Assembly (NCBI GenBank): GCA_022747635.1
Contig: JAKTNV010000017.1
Coordinates: 186,001-250,000, forward strand
Direction: 5' to 3'
DNA length: 64,000 nucleotides
Origin: Hetaerina americana
Taxonomy: Eukaryota; Arthropoda; Insecta; Odonata; Calopterygidae
Positions 35,461-47,980 of the stretch are shown here, piece after piece. The position numbers and the translations under genes are program-made. How positions within the stretch are numbered: the first letter of the stretch is position 1; each line of letters starts with the position of its first letter. The notes below the pieces were generated by a model that worked only from the letters and a program-made list of their open reading frames with translations, was not told where the DNA came from and ran no database searches.

Positions 35461-36200
35461 TTATTTTACGGAGAATATTATGCCCCTAGGTCTAACTCGA
35501 AAAACTTTTCCCTACGTCTTGCAATATGGATATCAATTTAAATTCAATAATTTTATTTGGGCAGCAGGTTTCATCTACTTGTCGTATTAACTTTGCTCTC
35601 CAATTATGGTGATGCAAATTTATTTTGATTACTGACAAAAAAACGTATTAGACGTCGGAAAATCTTTACAGTTCAAACAAGAAAAATGGTTCAATTCAAT
35701 TTCAATGCTGCCATGAGATTAGGAAACCCACCTATAAAATGCTAGTGATAGAATAATTCTAGTAGGCAAGTGACTACAGCGGATAGGTTGATTATAAAAG
35801 TCTATTGATAGAACATATGCGTGGGAGATTCTTCACCGAATAAATATTCTCATCAAAAATCGAACCAAGCAGCAATAAAAATTCTGCCACCTTGAAGAAT
35901 CGAAACTCGACCATTTTGGTAAGAAAGGAGTAAGTTTTACAATTAGCCACAGCTGCCAACATGCCCTTCTAGCGATCAGGTTTCACGCCAAGCACGTACT
36001 GGCCCACAATTGGAGGGACGAATTATCGTCCAAGTTTTCAAGCTACTCTCCTGCGTGCTCCGATAAAACGAAAAAAGAAATTTCAATTATTTCGTCCATG
36101 TCTCGTCGAAGACCCACAGGGAATTCACAAACATCGTATAACTTGAACGAATTCAAAATTTCGCTGAATAATGAACCCAAGCTTTAATTCCGCATTCCTC
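35461..36200. other. AT-rich spacer, nothing recognised
   Basis: No frame above 60 codons. Confidence 0.45.
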
Positions 36201-36740
36201 GGTCGATGAACCTTATCCTTCCCTCCTACCGCCCCCTTCTTCCCGTACAGATTCCTGCATATGGGGACGGAAGGAGTGAGAGAGATAGACTGATGGTGAC
36301 TCGCTCTTCCTCCCCCAAGGGAAACTCGACGAAACCTCTTCGTCTTATTTCTCTCCTCCCTCCTCTACCCTCCTAACGCAAACACCATCGGCCCCATTCG
36401 GCAGTCCCTGGCAGTCCCATTAACCCAACCAGCTTCGCCCACCCACGCATTCAACACAGAGGGAGGAGGGTTGAAAAAAAAGCCTTTATTTCCGTCCCAT
36501 AAAGGAGGGCGTGACACACGCCCTCGTCTTCCGCCCTCCCCCCTTTTCGAAAGGGGGGTAACAAGATCCCTGAACCGCTGCCCAGAGACAAGGGGCGCTC
36601 CTGGGGGGCCAGGGGTTAGTCTGAGTAGCAACAGGGCTAACCTTTCAAAGTCCGCTCCTCATAAATACCGCTGCCATTCCCCATTCCCAAGTAGGGGTGT
36701 CCGAGTCTTCATATCTCTCTCTATCTCTCTCTTTCTCCAC
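36201..36740. other. GC-rich block
   Basis: C/T-rich plus strand with a GGGGGG run at 36553-36558 and (TCTC)n near 36715-36735. Overlapping frames on both strands are compositional. Confidence 0.4.
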
Positions 36741-38639
36741 TCCCACTTTCACGTGATCTCACCATGTATTCTCAAGCATTCGCCCTATATTTACTTAAGA
36801 AATGTGCGTACCGTGATCCCAAAGGTAAGGTTAAGTCTCGTATAGATAAATTTACGACTAATCCACGCCATTGCAATTTGTACTTTAGTCTTAGATTTTC
36901 GACCGAAAGCCTGCATATGTTTCCACCCGCATTTCCCGTTTTGCATTCGCCTGATGCGCAAAGCGAAATTTGAAATCCGTTTATGAGCTACAGTAAGCTT
37001 AACTAAGCCAAAAAATATTTTTCATCAATTAAAACGGGCGATAAAGGCATCACAATTTTCCGCTCATCGTAGTAACTTTATATATTGACCTATACATTGA
37101 TCTCCTTCACTCCACATTTTCTAACGTCTTTGCATTTTTTCCTCCATCAATGTAGCATCCAAAGTCCTTTATCATACGCACATTTAAAATCCTCCAAATA
37201 ACAATATTCTGTGTTCTCAAATACTAGGTATCCAGGCCATGTCATGCTACATTCGAAATAGAATTCTGCATTTTCTCAAGTCTGTGAGTCGTTACTCAAA
37301 AAAATGTTCAAAAAGTCACTATTCTTCGTTAAAACTACTTTTGCTAGCTCAGTTGTCTCCTAATTTACTTATAATTATTTACATATCTGGTCAAAAATAT
37401 CATGAAAATAAGTTAAATTTTGTTTAAATTTGCAATGCGCAACTTACCCGTCCTTATATTTTATACTCAACTCACTCTTCTCTCTGTTGTCACCATTCTC
37501 AGTTTGATTCTTTAATGCACGCAACAATGATAGAATATCTCCCCTCAGTTAACTTGGTTCAATCCATGCCTCTTTTACCAATCTATCGACATATAATTTA
37601 ATAGCAGAGCTTTATCAAGCACTACTCTCTGGCCAATCACTGACCACCTGATTCTCCATCCGCTAACCTTACTACTGTAGCATGAGTTGGGTTCAAGTCA
37701 AGAAAATATATTTATAGAAAATAAATGTCGTAGAAGACAACCGATGCCTCTAGTCTACCCCTGCACTTATTATCCTTCACTTTCGAAAACTTAACATGAG
37801 CGGTAGTATATGTATATTCAAGGAAATGTCCTGGAAGCGGGATGAAAAGTAGAGTACATCAAATTACGTATTCTTAATTCATTTTTCTCTAAATTTGGAA
37901 CATTTCTGTGCAAAAAGTTTCAGATACGTATCTTGAAAATAAGCAGCAAATGTCGTTAAAATAGTTGTTTTCCTACTAAGAACATTTGGCAACGGTTATA
38001 AATCGGGAAGTGGCACAACGTGAATTTGTGCACATTTCTCTATACATACATGTGTGTGTGCGTGTGTGTGTGCGCGCGCGTGCGTATTGATCACATTAAA
38101 AATAATATAGAACATGATAACTAAATGGATACATTGGTACAAAGTACTCGTTATCTAAGTGAGCCATACTTCTCTAAACGTACAAGAAGAGCTGTTAGCA
38201 ACAAGATGGACAAAAACTAAGTTTATATGAGATATTGAAAGCATGGTACTTGGAATGAAAAAAAAATACTTTTCTCCCCCAGTGTGATCCAACACAGTTA
38301 TTGGAAAAAAATATGTATGCACACACATATTTTGCATGAACTTCATTTTTTTCGATAGTTAAACACTTATTAAAAGTATTTGATCCCGTAATTGACACAA
38401 ACTTCTGACCTGGAGCTTGATATACTACCGTGGGATCAAGGACTCATCGCACAGATAAGTCAAAAGACGATTTAATCATTTATTAACAACATGTATAAAA
38501 ATTAGCAGGTATGAATACGAAAATATATTAATAGAAAATACATGTTCTCCGAACTTTTTAAGTGTTTAAACCTCACAATTGAATAACTAAATAATAGTCA
38601 ACATATGCATAGTGAAATTATGTTGGATGACGTAATTCG
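36741..38639. other. AT-rich spacer with a short (TG)n-(CG)n run
   Basis: A GTGTGTGCG/GCGCGCG run lies at about 38050-38082. No gene recognised. Confidence 0.5.
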
Positions 38640-39320
38640 AGGGCAGGGAACGTTGACAGAGTAAGAAAGCAATTGGTGCAGCGAAAAGGAAGGTGAAAGC
38701 ACTGCCAGGAATTAAAAAGGAAGAAATACGAGAAAATAAACAAAGATAAATTAGGTAAATTACTACTTCAACCATGGAAGACTCAAGAGAGATGGAAGCA
38801 CAATAGAGACGAACTAGATGGTAAAATTGGTAAAGCCAGCAATTTTAGACAAAGAAGGAAAATACGACGCGGATGGGACTAGCTTAGGTCTATGCGCACT
38901 TGATTGCGAGATATAAAGGACATAGAGGGAATTGAAATCAAATAAGACCGTGGGGGCATATGAAATTCCCGCGGAACTACGTATATTAAGGTTTATGAGA
39001 TCTAGGGAGGCTGATATGTGTTTGGAGATATTTCATGGACTAATTCGAAGTATTTATGAGACAGGAGTTTGGCCGGAAAATTTTGTCGCTAATTTTGTCG
39101 CGAAAAAGTATTCGTTCCTATATCGTAAGATAGAAAGGCATGCATGCCTGAGAACTAAAGAACAATATCTGGTTTTGCACGCAGCTAAAGTGGTGCTAAG
39201 GGCCATTAATAAAAAAATGGAGAGGAAATCAAATAATTATTTACGGGATGATCAGTTTTGGTTCTGAAAGTGGAGAGGCACGCACGATGCCATAGCAGTA
39301 TTGTTTTTACTAATCTATAG
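38640..39320 (+). mobile_element. RTE-type LINE internal fragment (copy h)
   Basis: The frame at 38932-39267 encodes the start of a reverse transcriptase domain: IKSNKTVGAYEIPAELRIL, MCLEIFHGLIRSIYETGVWP, then KVVLRAINKKMERKSNNYLR and DDQFWF, followed out of frame by RGTHDAIAVL. Family members read K.VG.DEIPAELLK ... WP..F ... R.I..R....L...Q.GFR.GR.T.DAI. The call is strong for 38930-39320. The extension back to 38640 rests on charged, protein-like but broken frames and is weaker. The catalytic FADD segment is not present here. Confidence 0.75.
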
Positions 39321-39391
39321 TTACATTTATACACTACCCCTCAAGCTATCGTAAGGCAGGGGTTGTTACGTCACCAACCACTCTACTTCTA

Positions 39392-39463
39392 CTCCACTAC
39401 TTCCAGGTACACATGGTACCCCAGGTTTCTTCGGTCTGCCATGGGTACCTGGGAATAGTGGAG
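39392..39463 (+). other. Long hairpin, miRNA-precursor-like
   Basis: Arms 39392-39416 and 39439-39463 pair over 25 positions (22 Watson-Crick, one G:U, two mismatches) around a 22-nt loop. Stem length, scattered mismatches and loop size are in the range of animal pre-miRNAs. It could also be a foldback element. No relative is seen elsewhere in the window. Confidence 0.45.
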
Positions 39464-40039
39464 TGCCAGAGAAGGCAAATGGAAAGGGGGTAACCGGGCA
39501 CCATTATTGGAATATTTGTTATATACATTACGAATATTGTAAAGTAAGTAACTACTTCACTGACTAAATTATGAAGACAAATAATAAAAACCCATTAAAA
39601 AGGGCGAGAAACGCATTCAACGCAGTCACCAATTGCCAAGTAGCATTCTGCTCATTCAGGACGGATAATTCATAGATATATTAGATCTACAACTTTATTT
39701 ACACGACACCCCACAACCCGACCCAAGAGCGCGTGTCGAGGGTTGTTAGAATGCTAACCATGAAGTGAGTTGTGGGGAATGTAGCTGCATTTTTCGCCAT
39801 TGCTCTTTTATTTCTATCTTCGTGCTTTCCCCTGAGTTATCGTCACGAACAGTGCACGGGGAAAACTGTGCGCAATGTGTACATGAAAATAATGGGATTA
39901 AAGTTGAATGGCTGTGAACCTAACACCCTCTGCCGCACGTCCATGAGACGATTTGTGGGTTAGTGTGCAGATGTAGAGAATAATTCAATAAAATGTAAGG
40001 CATCATAATGTTTTTTGTTTGCCCAAGGTAATAAATGTA
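39464..40039. other. Spacer, nothing recognised
   Basis: The open frame 39772-39963 looks like a signal peptide but starts with GTG and has an in-frame stop just upstream, so it is not called. Confidence 0.45.
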
Positions 40040-40095
40040 CTGATTTTAAGTCTGTATCATCCAAAATCTACCTTAAACGGTAGACAACAAATTTA
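40040..40095 (+). mobile_element. RTE-type LINE tail (copy d)
   Basis: GTCTGTATCATCCAAAATCT then ACCTTAAACGGTAGACAAC matches the terminal 45 bases of copies a-c, with the hairpin CTACC-TTAAAC-GGTAG intact. Confidence 0.65.
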
Positions 40096-41130
40096 TTTAT
40101 AATGGCAGTCATGCGTAACATGTCTAATTAATAAACATACCATTATACACGTCCACTTATTTTAGAAGAATATATATCTGCAATGTCAATGTAGCAGAAG
40201 AATGTCTACAATTTAATTATATATAAATTTTCTGTTTTCGGAAATTATTAAGAATAACTTAATAAGTAATCAAACTAGCACTGCCAGTCTAGAGAATTGC
40301 CGTACTGAATTTATATACGATTATCACGTATTCCAAAGATTATAATGTTACTTTACATAACAAATATTTTCAGTATTTTCGTAGCAAAAGGAAAACAAAT
40401 TTTAAAAATATTACTTTCTAAATTGCGACGAATTTGATCTAGCTACGGAAAAGGTAAATGAAGGCCACGCTTCGTGACCGAGCTAGTCTTTGTTTAAGTG
40501 TTATGCCTAGGTTTTAGTTGAGAATATTTTGTGATTTAAAAAAATCCTCCATCAAAAGTTCACCAGAAGAACTGAATTCTGAAATGAATTAAAGAGTGAT
40601 TTCTAACCCTTCACCATATGGAGAGATGGAAATTATACTTAACTCATAAATAACGGAGGATACTGACATAAAACGGATCTACTGACATAAAACACTATGT
40701 GTTCTCTTTATCCAGGCCCTAGGAAACTTTTGAGTACACTTGAGAAATCGATTTACTCTGTTCTGGTTTAATAATAAAAATCATGGATCGTCATCTCTTC
40801 AATCGCATTTAGACCAAGATGCACTAAAGAGCTTAATACTTACGTGAACGACACATGATGATTAGGAAAGAAAATATTTTGCTATTCCAAAAAATATTAA
40901 TTTATTTGCAAACTTAGTCGATACAGAGTATAAACCTGACTCAATGCATTCATACTCTGTATTGAAAACCATAGCAAATAATTTTATATTTTGTAAAATA
41001 GCAAATTATTTTTTTCCCTAGTCATATGAAGGAGTTCCACATAGTTACATCATTCACCATTGCATACGAACGATACGTTCGAGACTTGTCAAAAGCCAAT
41101 GCTCTACGGCAGAGGAAGGTTTTGCTCAAC
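40096..41130. other. AT-rich spacer with a short hairpin
   Basis: Only the hairpin at 40918-40965 (14-bp arms TCGATACAGAGTAT and ATACTCTGTATTGA, one G:T pair, 20-nt loop) was noticed. Confidence 0.5.
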
Positions 41131-41550
41131 CTTTTGAAGATTCCGTAGAGTATCTCTCTCCCTGGCGCATTTTCTTCATACGCTTCCATCTCTTCTCTCC
41201 CCCGGGAGTCTTTCCCCTTCCGCTCACCCTCCACCAACGAGAATGAGAATCCCCTCACCCTGGACACGCCAAGGAAACCCTCGCACCCTCCAGCCGAATT
41301 TCCTGCAGCCATAAACGCAACCCCGCCCTACCTCCCTCTCCTTTCTGACCCTGGGCTTATCACGCTCTACCTCCTCCTCCCTCCCTCTCTCTATCTCTCT
41401 TTCTCTTTTCTCATCATATTTCTCCCTTTTCTGCAGATATTTATGTCTTCCTCCCTCCGACTCCAAATGCTTCTCCGGTCCCTACTGGCATCTCCCTCTT
41501 CCCGGCTCCACGACATCTAATGCAACGACAGCATCTGCTCCCTGCGATCT
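41131..41550. other. Pyrimidine-rich block
   Basis: The plus strand is rich in TCTCTCTCCC and CCTCCTCC words. The resulting minus-strand frames are rich in Glu, Arg and Gly and are compositional. Confidence 0.45.
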
Positions 41551-42252
41551 TTTGCATATTACTTCCTCACTGCTAGCATAGAACCGATGAATTATTGATG
41601 ACAACCTATTACTACAATAAAATACTATTGGCAATTACTCGACAGAACAGATGCTGTAGGAAAAAAGTGTACTGAATACAAAGAAACTACGGAAAGCTCC
41701 GCAAGAGTAATACTATATTAAGAATGCATAAAAGTTTAGGGGGAAAACTTTACCTTCTCTCGAAATGTGGTCCAAATGGCATGCAGGAACAATAATGTGC
41801 TTTTGTAGAAATGCACATGTGTTCAAAACATGCTGTAGGTTATGAATGTGGATTGAACCGACTTATGAAGAAAAATAAAGAGGAACGAAAAGGACGAGAA
41901 AATTAGGAGGATAATATTTGAGATAATTTCATGGAACATCGTACGAAAAAGACGTAGGATGATTGATAATGATTTTATAAGGAGAATTATAGACGATAAA
42001 AATAGAATGGGTGGCTACAGTAGGAAGATCAAGGAAATAATATCCAGAGACAAATCAAGGGAGATAAAGTAGTTTTTAGAAAGGTAAAAAAAATTCATGG
42101 GATATGGAAAAAAGGAGGGATGAATATATAAATTTACGGACTGGTAATTAATGATAATATATAATGCTGCAGTGTCCTCACCATGATTAATTATTTTATT
42201 TTTGAAGGCAGGAAAAAAATATCCCTCACAAAGAACATTCACTAAGGATATA
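41551..42252. other. AT-rich spacer, nothing recognised
   Basis: A purine-rich plus strand between 41870 and 42110 gives short frames only. Confidence 0.45.
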
Positions 42253-42335
42253 CATTTTCGCAGGACTCGAATGAAAACCTAAATCCAACCGACGCCTTCT
42301 AAGTGCAGCGCAAGGCACTGGGGCGGTTAAATTAA
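42253..42335 (-). mobile_element. Possible tRNA-derived SINE head (family D)
   Basis: Minus strand: CAGTGCCTTGCGCTGCACTT then AGAAGGCG, and a B-box-like TTCATTCGAGTCC. The arrangement resembles a tRNA D-arm, anticodon arm and T-arm, but the A box is weak and no second copy was found here. Confidence 0.35.
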
Positions 42336-43058
42336 AGGGTCACACCTCACCTCTGCGACACCGTTTGTTCCAGCGGCCAAAGAGCTTAAAGAAGGACGCA
42401 CTGCAAGATGGATGTGTTGAAGAACCCACGCCACGTCTCGCTTCGCGAATTATAAAAGGCAAGCAACGACACTATGCCTCCCGTAACAAACGGTTGACGT
42501 GTCGCACAACTTCGCTCCACGCCTCTATTTAGTAAAGCACCACGGAGCGATTCCGTACCAACCTCGTCTCTGAAAGCATCTTCATTTTTGAGACGCCTCA
42601 AGGGATGAAATAGTCGAAAGACATCGATCAATCATGGAAAATTGTATGGGTGGATAAAAAAATGCCGAAATATTGACGCGGCAGAGGGCTGCCGACGGTA
42701 ACGATAGTAAATGTGATAAGGCTTGGCAATGGCGGAATTATCAAAACGAATACAAATAAGTACGGCGTGAGAGACAGAAAATATTTTCTATTTCAACTGT
42801 TTAGATAAAATTTCCTCTATTTAAACTTCTACGGCTTATTGGAAGGTCAATTTACTGCAGAGTTCATTTCGTGATATTTATTTAATAAAATATCTACGCA
42901 GACTTAAGAATTTTTGCTCGTCGTAGCAAGTGTCTCAGATTAGTACCCTAAGATTAGTCGGTAAAATGCTGTGCGATATGGGTCCGTTCACAGATTTGAG
43001 TATAAAAATAAGCAAGCAGCGAATTTTCTAATACATTTGCTTATTCAAATAAAAAAAG
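42336..43058. other. Spacer with a small inverted repeat and a TATA-like word
   Basis: CCGTTTGTT (42361-42369) is repeated inverted as AACAAACGG (42485-42493), with TATAAAAG at 42451-42458 between them. Meaning unknown; no gene recognised. Confidence 0.35.
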
Positions 43059-43195
43059 TATCTTTGTAATTCCACTCACAATTTATTTAAAACAAGACCT
43101 AGGTTTCGACGCTGGACGTCATCATCAGATGATGGCGACCAACGTCAAAACCTAGGTCGTGTTCTAAAGAAAGGGTTTGTGAAATTACAAAGTTA
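43059..43195. repeat. Hammerhead-like repeat, palindromic dimer (copy ii)
   Basis: Two inverted copies are joined head to head. The inner arms 43096-43126 and 43128-43158 match at 27 of 31 positions, and the similarity continues outward (TTACAAAG words at 43065 and 43187). The minus strand 43128-43103 reads CTGATGAT, stem GACG-TCCAG-CGTC, then GAAAC and CCTAGGTC. The plus-strand half carries a degraded version (GATGATGGCGACC ... GTCAAAAC). CCTAGG words on both sides can pair with each other. Confidence 0.65.
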
Positions 43196-43762
43196 CTAAT
43201 TTCATTTCAATATGTTTTGTGAATTCCACAAAGTTACGCCGGAGACAAAAAATTTCATTTTCTTATGTTCTTGTTAAAACAGGTTAATAACAAAAGTAAA
43301 ATGGAGTTAAATTACTCACCATTTTCTGAAATAGCTGCATTAATAATGGGTATTATATATGAATATTGGTAATATGCGTTGAAATATGGAACGAAAGTTA
43401 TTCGAAAGAAATTTTTTTTAATGAATTTATGAAAATTTGTAAGTCATTCCCATTCAAGGGAATAAAAATAAACTGTTGAACAAACTCAAATAAAAGCACT
43501 AATCTGGAGTCGGAATCATCACAGCCCCTAGAAATAGTGCTCAGTGGAGTCATTTCTTTTAGACACAAATGACAGAAGATGAATAATTAAAATCCCATTT
43601 AATAACTCAGTTATAATTTTTAAAAAAATCCCAAATCAGCATTTTATAAAATACTGTGACCACTGAAAAGTTTGATATCCATTGATAAATCTCGAATTTT
43701 AATAATTACTAAAACGTCTACGTAAAAAAATTTTAAAAAATTATTTCATTGCTAAAGGCGAT
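43196..43762. other. AT-rich spacer, nothing recognised
   Basis: No frame or repeat of note. Confidence 0.45.
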
Positions 43763-43852
43763 TAACATTCTCCCCTCTATCACAGTCTTTAATATACCAC
43801 TACTAATCAAAAAGCTCTGCATCCATTTTTCCTGCCTCCTTTGGATTTCTCT
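43763..43852 (-). mobile_element. RTE-type LINE fragment (copy e)
   Basis: Minus strand encodes IQRRQEKWMQSFLISSGILK then TVIEGRML, matching the C-terminal polyprotein tail of copies a-c. Both ends are truncated, and no 3' tail is attached. Confidence 0.7.
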
Positions 43853-46020
43853 AAATTTTTCTATATTGTTATGAATAGAATCACAAATGCAGCTCTTAGA
43901 TTTCCCCTGCAATACGGTTGGTACCGCATTTATGCGCTCGCTCAGCACCATTAGAATTAATGAATCTTATACTTATGGGGCTCTAAATTCTTTGAGAGTG
44001 AATTGGAAATCGAGCTCATTTACTAATCGTTTTCAAAAGTCTTGATGAGTGTTCCCCAACAAAAACCAAAGAACTTCACCACAGTTTGTCCAACCAAAGT
44101 AAAAGGTGACTTAATTTTTCCAAAATGAAGAAGTCACCAGTCTTTTAAGATAAAGGACAAGGTTTGAATGAACTAATTATTGAAAACAATTACTAACGAA
44201 TATGAAAGAAATTATTTTAATGTTTTCTCAGTGTTTAAACAATCAGTCAAGTCATTTGGGTGGAAGGGTTCATCCGAGGGCAATGTGCTCCTCTGATGGC
44301 CAAAAGCTACGTAGTTTCTAACAATGTCTCGGGAAGGGTTTTTTTTATAAAATGTAAGTAGCTATTTACATATAAAGCTAAAAAATACTAATTTCATCTC
44401 TTTAATAAGGCCGCCACTATAATTATTTTCCTGTTTTTTTTTAATTTAACAAGGTTTTCAGAATATCCGAACGCATACGTCTGCTATTCGACTGAATACT
44501 CAAGGAATTATTCTTTCATAATTTAAAAACGATCAAGTTTTTTACGCTTTCTCCATTTTCTATGTAATAAAAAAATCCCCCTCTATACACGCCATGCATG
44601 TGTAATATAAATCCGCAGGGAACTGAGCTAGTTTTGAGTCCCCAGCTCAGCTCATATTTTAAAAAGTGCTCGGAGTTAATTCAAATTCAGATTTGGATGA
44701 ATGAGTTAGACATGTGCTCATTTGAAAACTTAAGGTGCCCTAACCCAGTTCCAACATGCACCCAAAGTGAGAAGCTCATTACGTGTGCTTCAAATGTCAT
44801 CTATTTACCCTGGGAAGTTTACACAGTAAAGAGAGGACGAAATTTCATAGTCTCACTGTGAAAACTAGTGCATTTTAGAGTTGAATGCTTTTCAAAAGTT
44901 TCGGATTTCAATTTTATTCTATGACGGCAGAACCTTTCACCACTGCCAAAAACACAAGACTATGAACCAAAAAAGTGTAGCCTTTAAAAACTTTCTTGTA
45001 ACCATCTATTCTTGTAATATCTAACCATGCACAACACCTCCTTAATCCACGTTGTATCGTATCTCTTTGATTCAGAGTGAGCCCCGAGCTACTAAAATTA
45101 TTACTTGTTGAAAAGTCTAAATGAAACACTTGTAACCGTAAAGAGCGGCTGATATTAAAATAATGAATCTAATTAGCGCGCTAAGAAGAGGCACGTCTAC
45201 GCCATCACCCTCTAAAGCCATTACCGCACTGAAAACAGGGGGAGACGAAGCCCCGAAAAGTAGATTTTAAACAGCATCTATCCCAGAGACCGACTCTGCC
45301 TCTTTTTTGCCTATAGAGCAGTATAACACATCCGCGCTCACATGCACTCTACCAAGCGGCCTTCTAATGAAGGCAATTTGGCATTATGTGTACAGTTAAC
45401 CTTTAAACCCGTACACATAAATACCGACCCGATTATCTCATTAAAATATCAGTCAACGGCAGGGTGCTAGGCCATTACTTTCGCTGCAGGATTTTTTTGC
45501 TGGAGTCAGGAGGCGGAGGTGGAGTTCCAAAAGTTGGAAAAAGTTTCGGTACCCTTGCTTCAACTCCTGATCCATTGATTCTTTTGAGGTTGACGTGAAT
45601 TTTCCATTCCCCGCTGTGAAACTGATTAATTTCCGCGAGACTCAAAATTTTATCTTTTCCCCTTATGCCCTTCCGTTTGATAAATAAACTGATCAAAATT
45701 AAGGCCAAAATTAAATTTGTCTAATCATATTAGCTGAAACTTTCGACCTATGTTCAAGCTGAAGGTAGGATCCGACACCTTTTTAAGTAATTCAAGGTAA
45801 GAGTGGAATTAGCACTTACGATACAGATAAGCGAAATAATAGCTTTATACTGTGACGAAAAAATAAAATGTCACTGTAATAAACAAATAAGTAATCATAA
45901 GTCGCAAACTTTGAAGTTATGAGAAGCCTATTTATTTTACAAAGACTATGGTAGATAGATTAATGGTAGAAAGATTAATGGTAGCTATAATTACCCTTGC
46001 TTGAATCAATTTTAGTTAAT
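43853..46020. other. AT-rich spacer, nothing recognised
   Basis: Frames of 71-87 codons at 44598-44861, 44914-45129 and 45475-45708 have no recognisable products or supporting context. Confidence 0.45.
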
Positions 46021-46215
46021 ATGGTCATGATAGCCCAGAAGGTCTAGTGTTTTTGGCAAATGACCACAGAGCCCAGAGAGGTTTGATTCTCAGTGATTTG
46101 GATATCCCCGCCTGTTTGGACATCAAAGCCCAAAGTGTTTGATATTTTGGACCAAAGAACTTCCTGGAAAACCACAGGCGGCACACGGAAATAAATTGGT
46201 TCCCAAACCCTCAGG
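46021..46215 (+). mobile_element. Old tRNA-derived SINE with family-A tail
   Basis: A-box-like TAGCCCAGAAGG near 46032 and B-box-like GGTTTGATTCTC near 46081, followed by a body ending CCTGGAAAACCACA then GGCGGCACACGGAAA, a diverged version of the family-A tail. Its head differs again from copies at 22741 and 25061. Confidence 0.5.
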
Positions 46216-46499
46216 AGCGAATTTCCTACAACCTAGGGCTTGAATCGAGGTGAGTCTATCAAGCCAATATCCTTCGGGTTGATTTCTACGGTTTTTTTAC
46301 ATAATTTCGTTTAACGCTTTATTAAATTCAACCAAAGTCACTGGTTTTCTTTCCCTGACGAACCAACAACAGGAGAAACCCAGCCAGGTCCAAAAGAGCA
46401 CGATAACGTTAACCAAAACCAAATAACCAGCTCCACTGCATGCTATAAAAGCCTATCTCTAATTTGATCGCCTTTTGAAGGCTTCACCAAAAGGGGCTA

Positions 46500-47160
46500 T
46501 GATTTAACAGTGCCGGCTGCTCAATCTTATCGCGCAACCCAGCGTCGCATCCGACTTCGCAGCAGAGGGGCGCCCGCCCGCTCGGGGGAACCTGTCCCGT
46601 TAATTCAGAAACCACAACGCCATCCCACTCCCAAACACACACACACAATCCCTCCTCTGCCCCCACCGCACCCTCGCAATCCCCCCATTCCCTCGTTCTC
46701 CAAACCATCGCCCCTCCCTGACGTAGTCCATTCCACACAACCCCGTTACTTCCCTCCCATCTCCCTCTCCAAACCTTCCCTCTGCGCCTCACTCACCTTC
46801 CTCACTCCCCCACACCAAACGTCCCCCCATTTTCGCCGCCCTCATTTCCCGCGAATATTTGTGAGGTGCGGGGGAGGGCCGCACGGAAACGGGGAGGGAG
46901 TGTGGCGCCCCTTCTCGCTATACTCTCCCCTTCTTCCCGCCCTCCCTTCTGCGTCCCTTGTTACCCCTCCTGAACCCCCCCAGGACTCCTCTTTCTCCCT
47001 CTCCCACTCCCTCCCCCTTTTGGTTCCCCTCTGTTGCCTCCGGCATGCCCCCGTCCATTCTCTCTGCAAAATAGCGCGCACCCCGTCTGCTCGCTTCCGA
47101 GCGTCCCCCTCTCGTCCAAACCCTATCGCTTTTATCCTCCCGTGCAGCACCTAGCGTCGT
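46500..47160. other. Pyrimidine-rich GC block
   Basis: Plus strand is C/T-rich from about 46615 to 47060 with a G-rich interruption at 46861-46900. The 214-codon plus-strand frame here is almost entirely Pro, Ser, Leu and Arg and is an effect of base composition. Confidence 0.5.
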
Positions 47161-47769
47161 GTGTTCTTGTACGTGCTATTTAGCCAGACCGCGGCCATTC
47201 TTCTGCCAAAATCTATTTATTCATACATTTAAATATCTATGCATTCATACACACATGCCCCACCCATGCCTTCCCACCGATTCGCTATTATTAAAAAGTC
47301 TGCGCTGCGGGAGTACTCGGACCGTAATGTCGTCGCCGCACAAATTAGCGCCTCTCTCCTCCCTAATTGGTGGCCAAGTTTTGGAGTCTATAATTTTTAT
47401 CCCGCTCTAAATCATAAAACTCCAGCTATTTTTAAGTTAATACGTGAAATTTTGGTGCAGCGGATTATATTCAAATCACTAAAGTACAACGTTTGGGCCG
47501 TCACCTAAATGATGTCGTGGATGCAAATGTAGGGCGTTACATCATTCACTCCGTTGGTCCAAAATACTTTTGATTGGCCTAGCCTTCGCACAATATAGGG
47601 ACGGAAAGTATGGTGAATAATTTCAAACGCATCACTTTACGTGCAGCTAAAATGCGCACATTTATCGTGAGAGCTTCTGAGGATTTAATAGCGGGTATAT
47701 CCAAGTGATTAAAGCAGTAATTTACGGAGATTAGCGAATGCCAAGGCCAATGGGCGTGCCGCAAAGCAT
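47161..47769. other. Spacer, nothing recognised
   Basis: Frames of 83 and 89 codons at 47159-47508 overlap each other and match nothing known to me. Confidence 0.4.
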
Positions 47770-47980
47770 CAATTTGAAATTGAAGAGAGGAGATGTGAAT
47801 GGTGAGAGTAAATGAAATACGGGGTCGGCACTGGTATATAGTAGATACTCACAAGGAGAAAGGCGGTAGGTGGGCCCCAGTTTAATGCCCATCCAACAGG
47901 CAAAAGAAGGTAAAACATTTGCCTTCGACTTGGACCCTCATCATAGGAACCCAATACAACGCTTACCACGATAGTTTTTT
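47770..47980 (-). mobile_element. tRNA-derived SINE, family B (copy 1)
   Basis: On the minus strand the core GTTGGATGGGCATTAAACTG then GGGCCC, CCGCCTTTC and CCGACCCCG aligns with the copy at 54580-54905. The tRNA-like head is degraded (A-box-like CGTGGTAAGCG, B-box-like GGGTCCAAGTCG). Confidence 0.5.

Noticed and set aside
39772..39963. Small secreted-peptide-like frame with a hydrophobic N-terminus and four Cys
   Set aside because: It begins with GTG, has an in-frame TGA just upstream and no ATG before the hydrophobic part, so no eukaryotic start supports it.
46510..47154. 214-codon Pro/Ser-rich frame
   Set aside because: Low-complexity product of a C/T-rich strand, with a matching open frame on the other strand.
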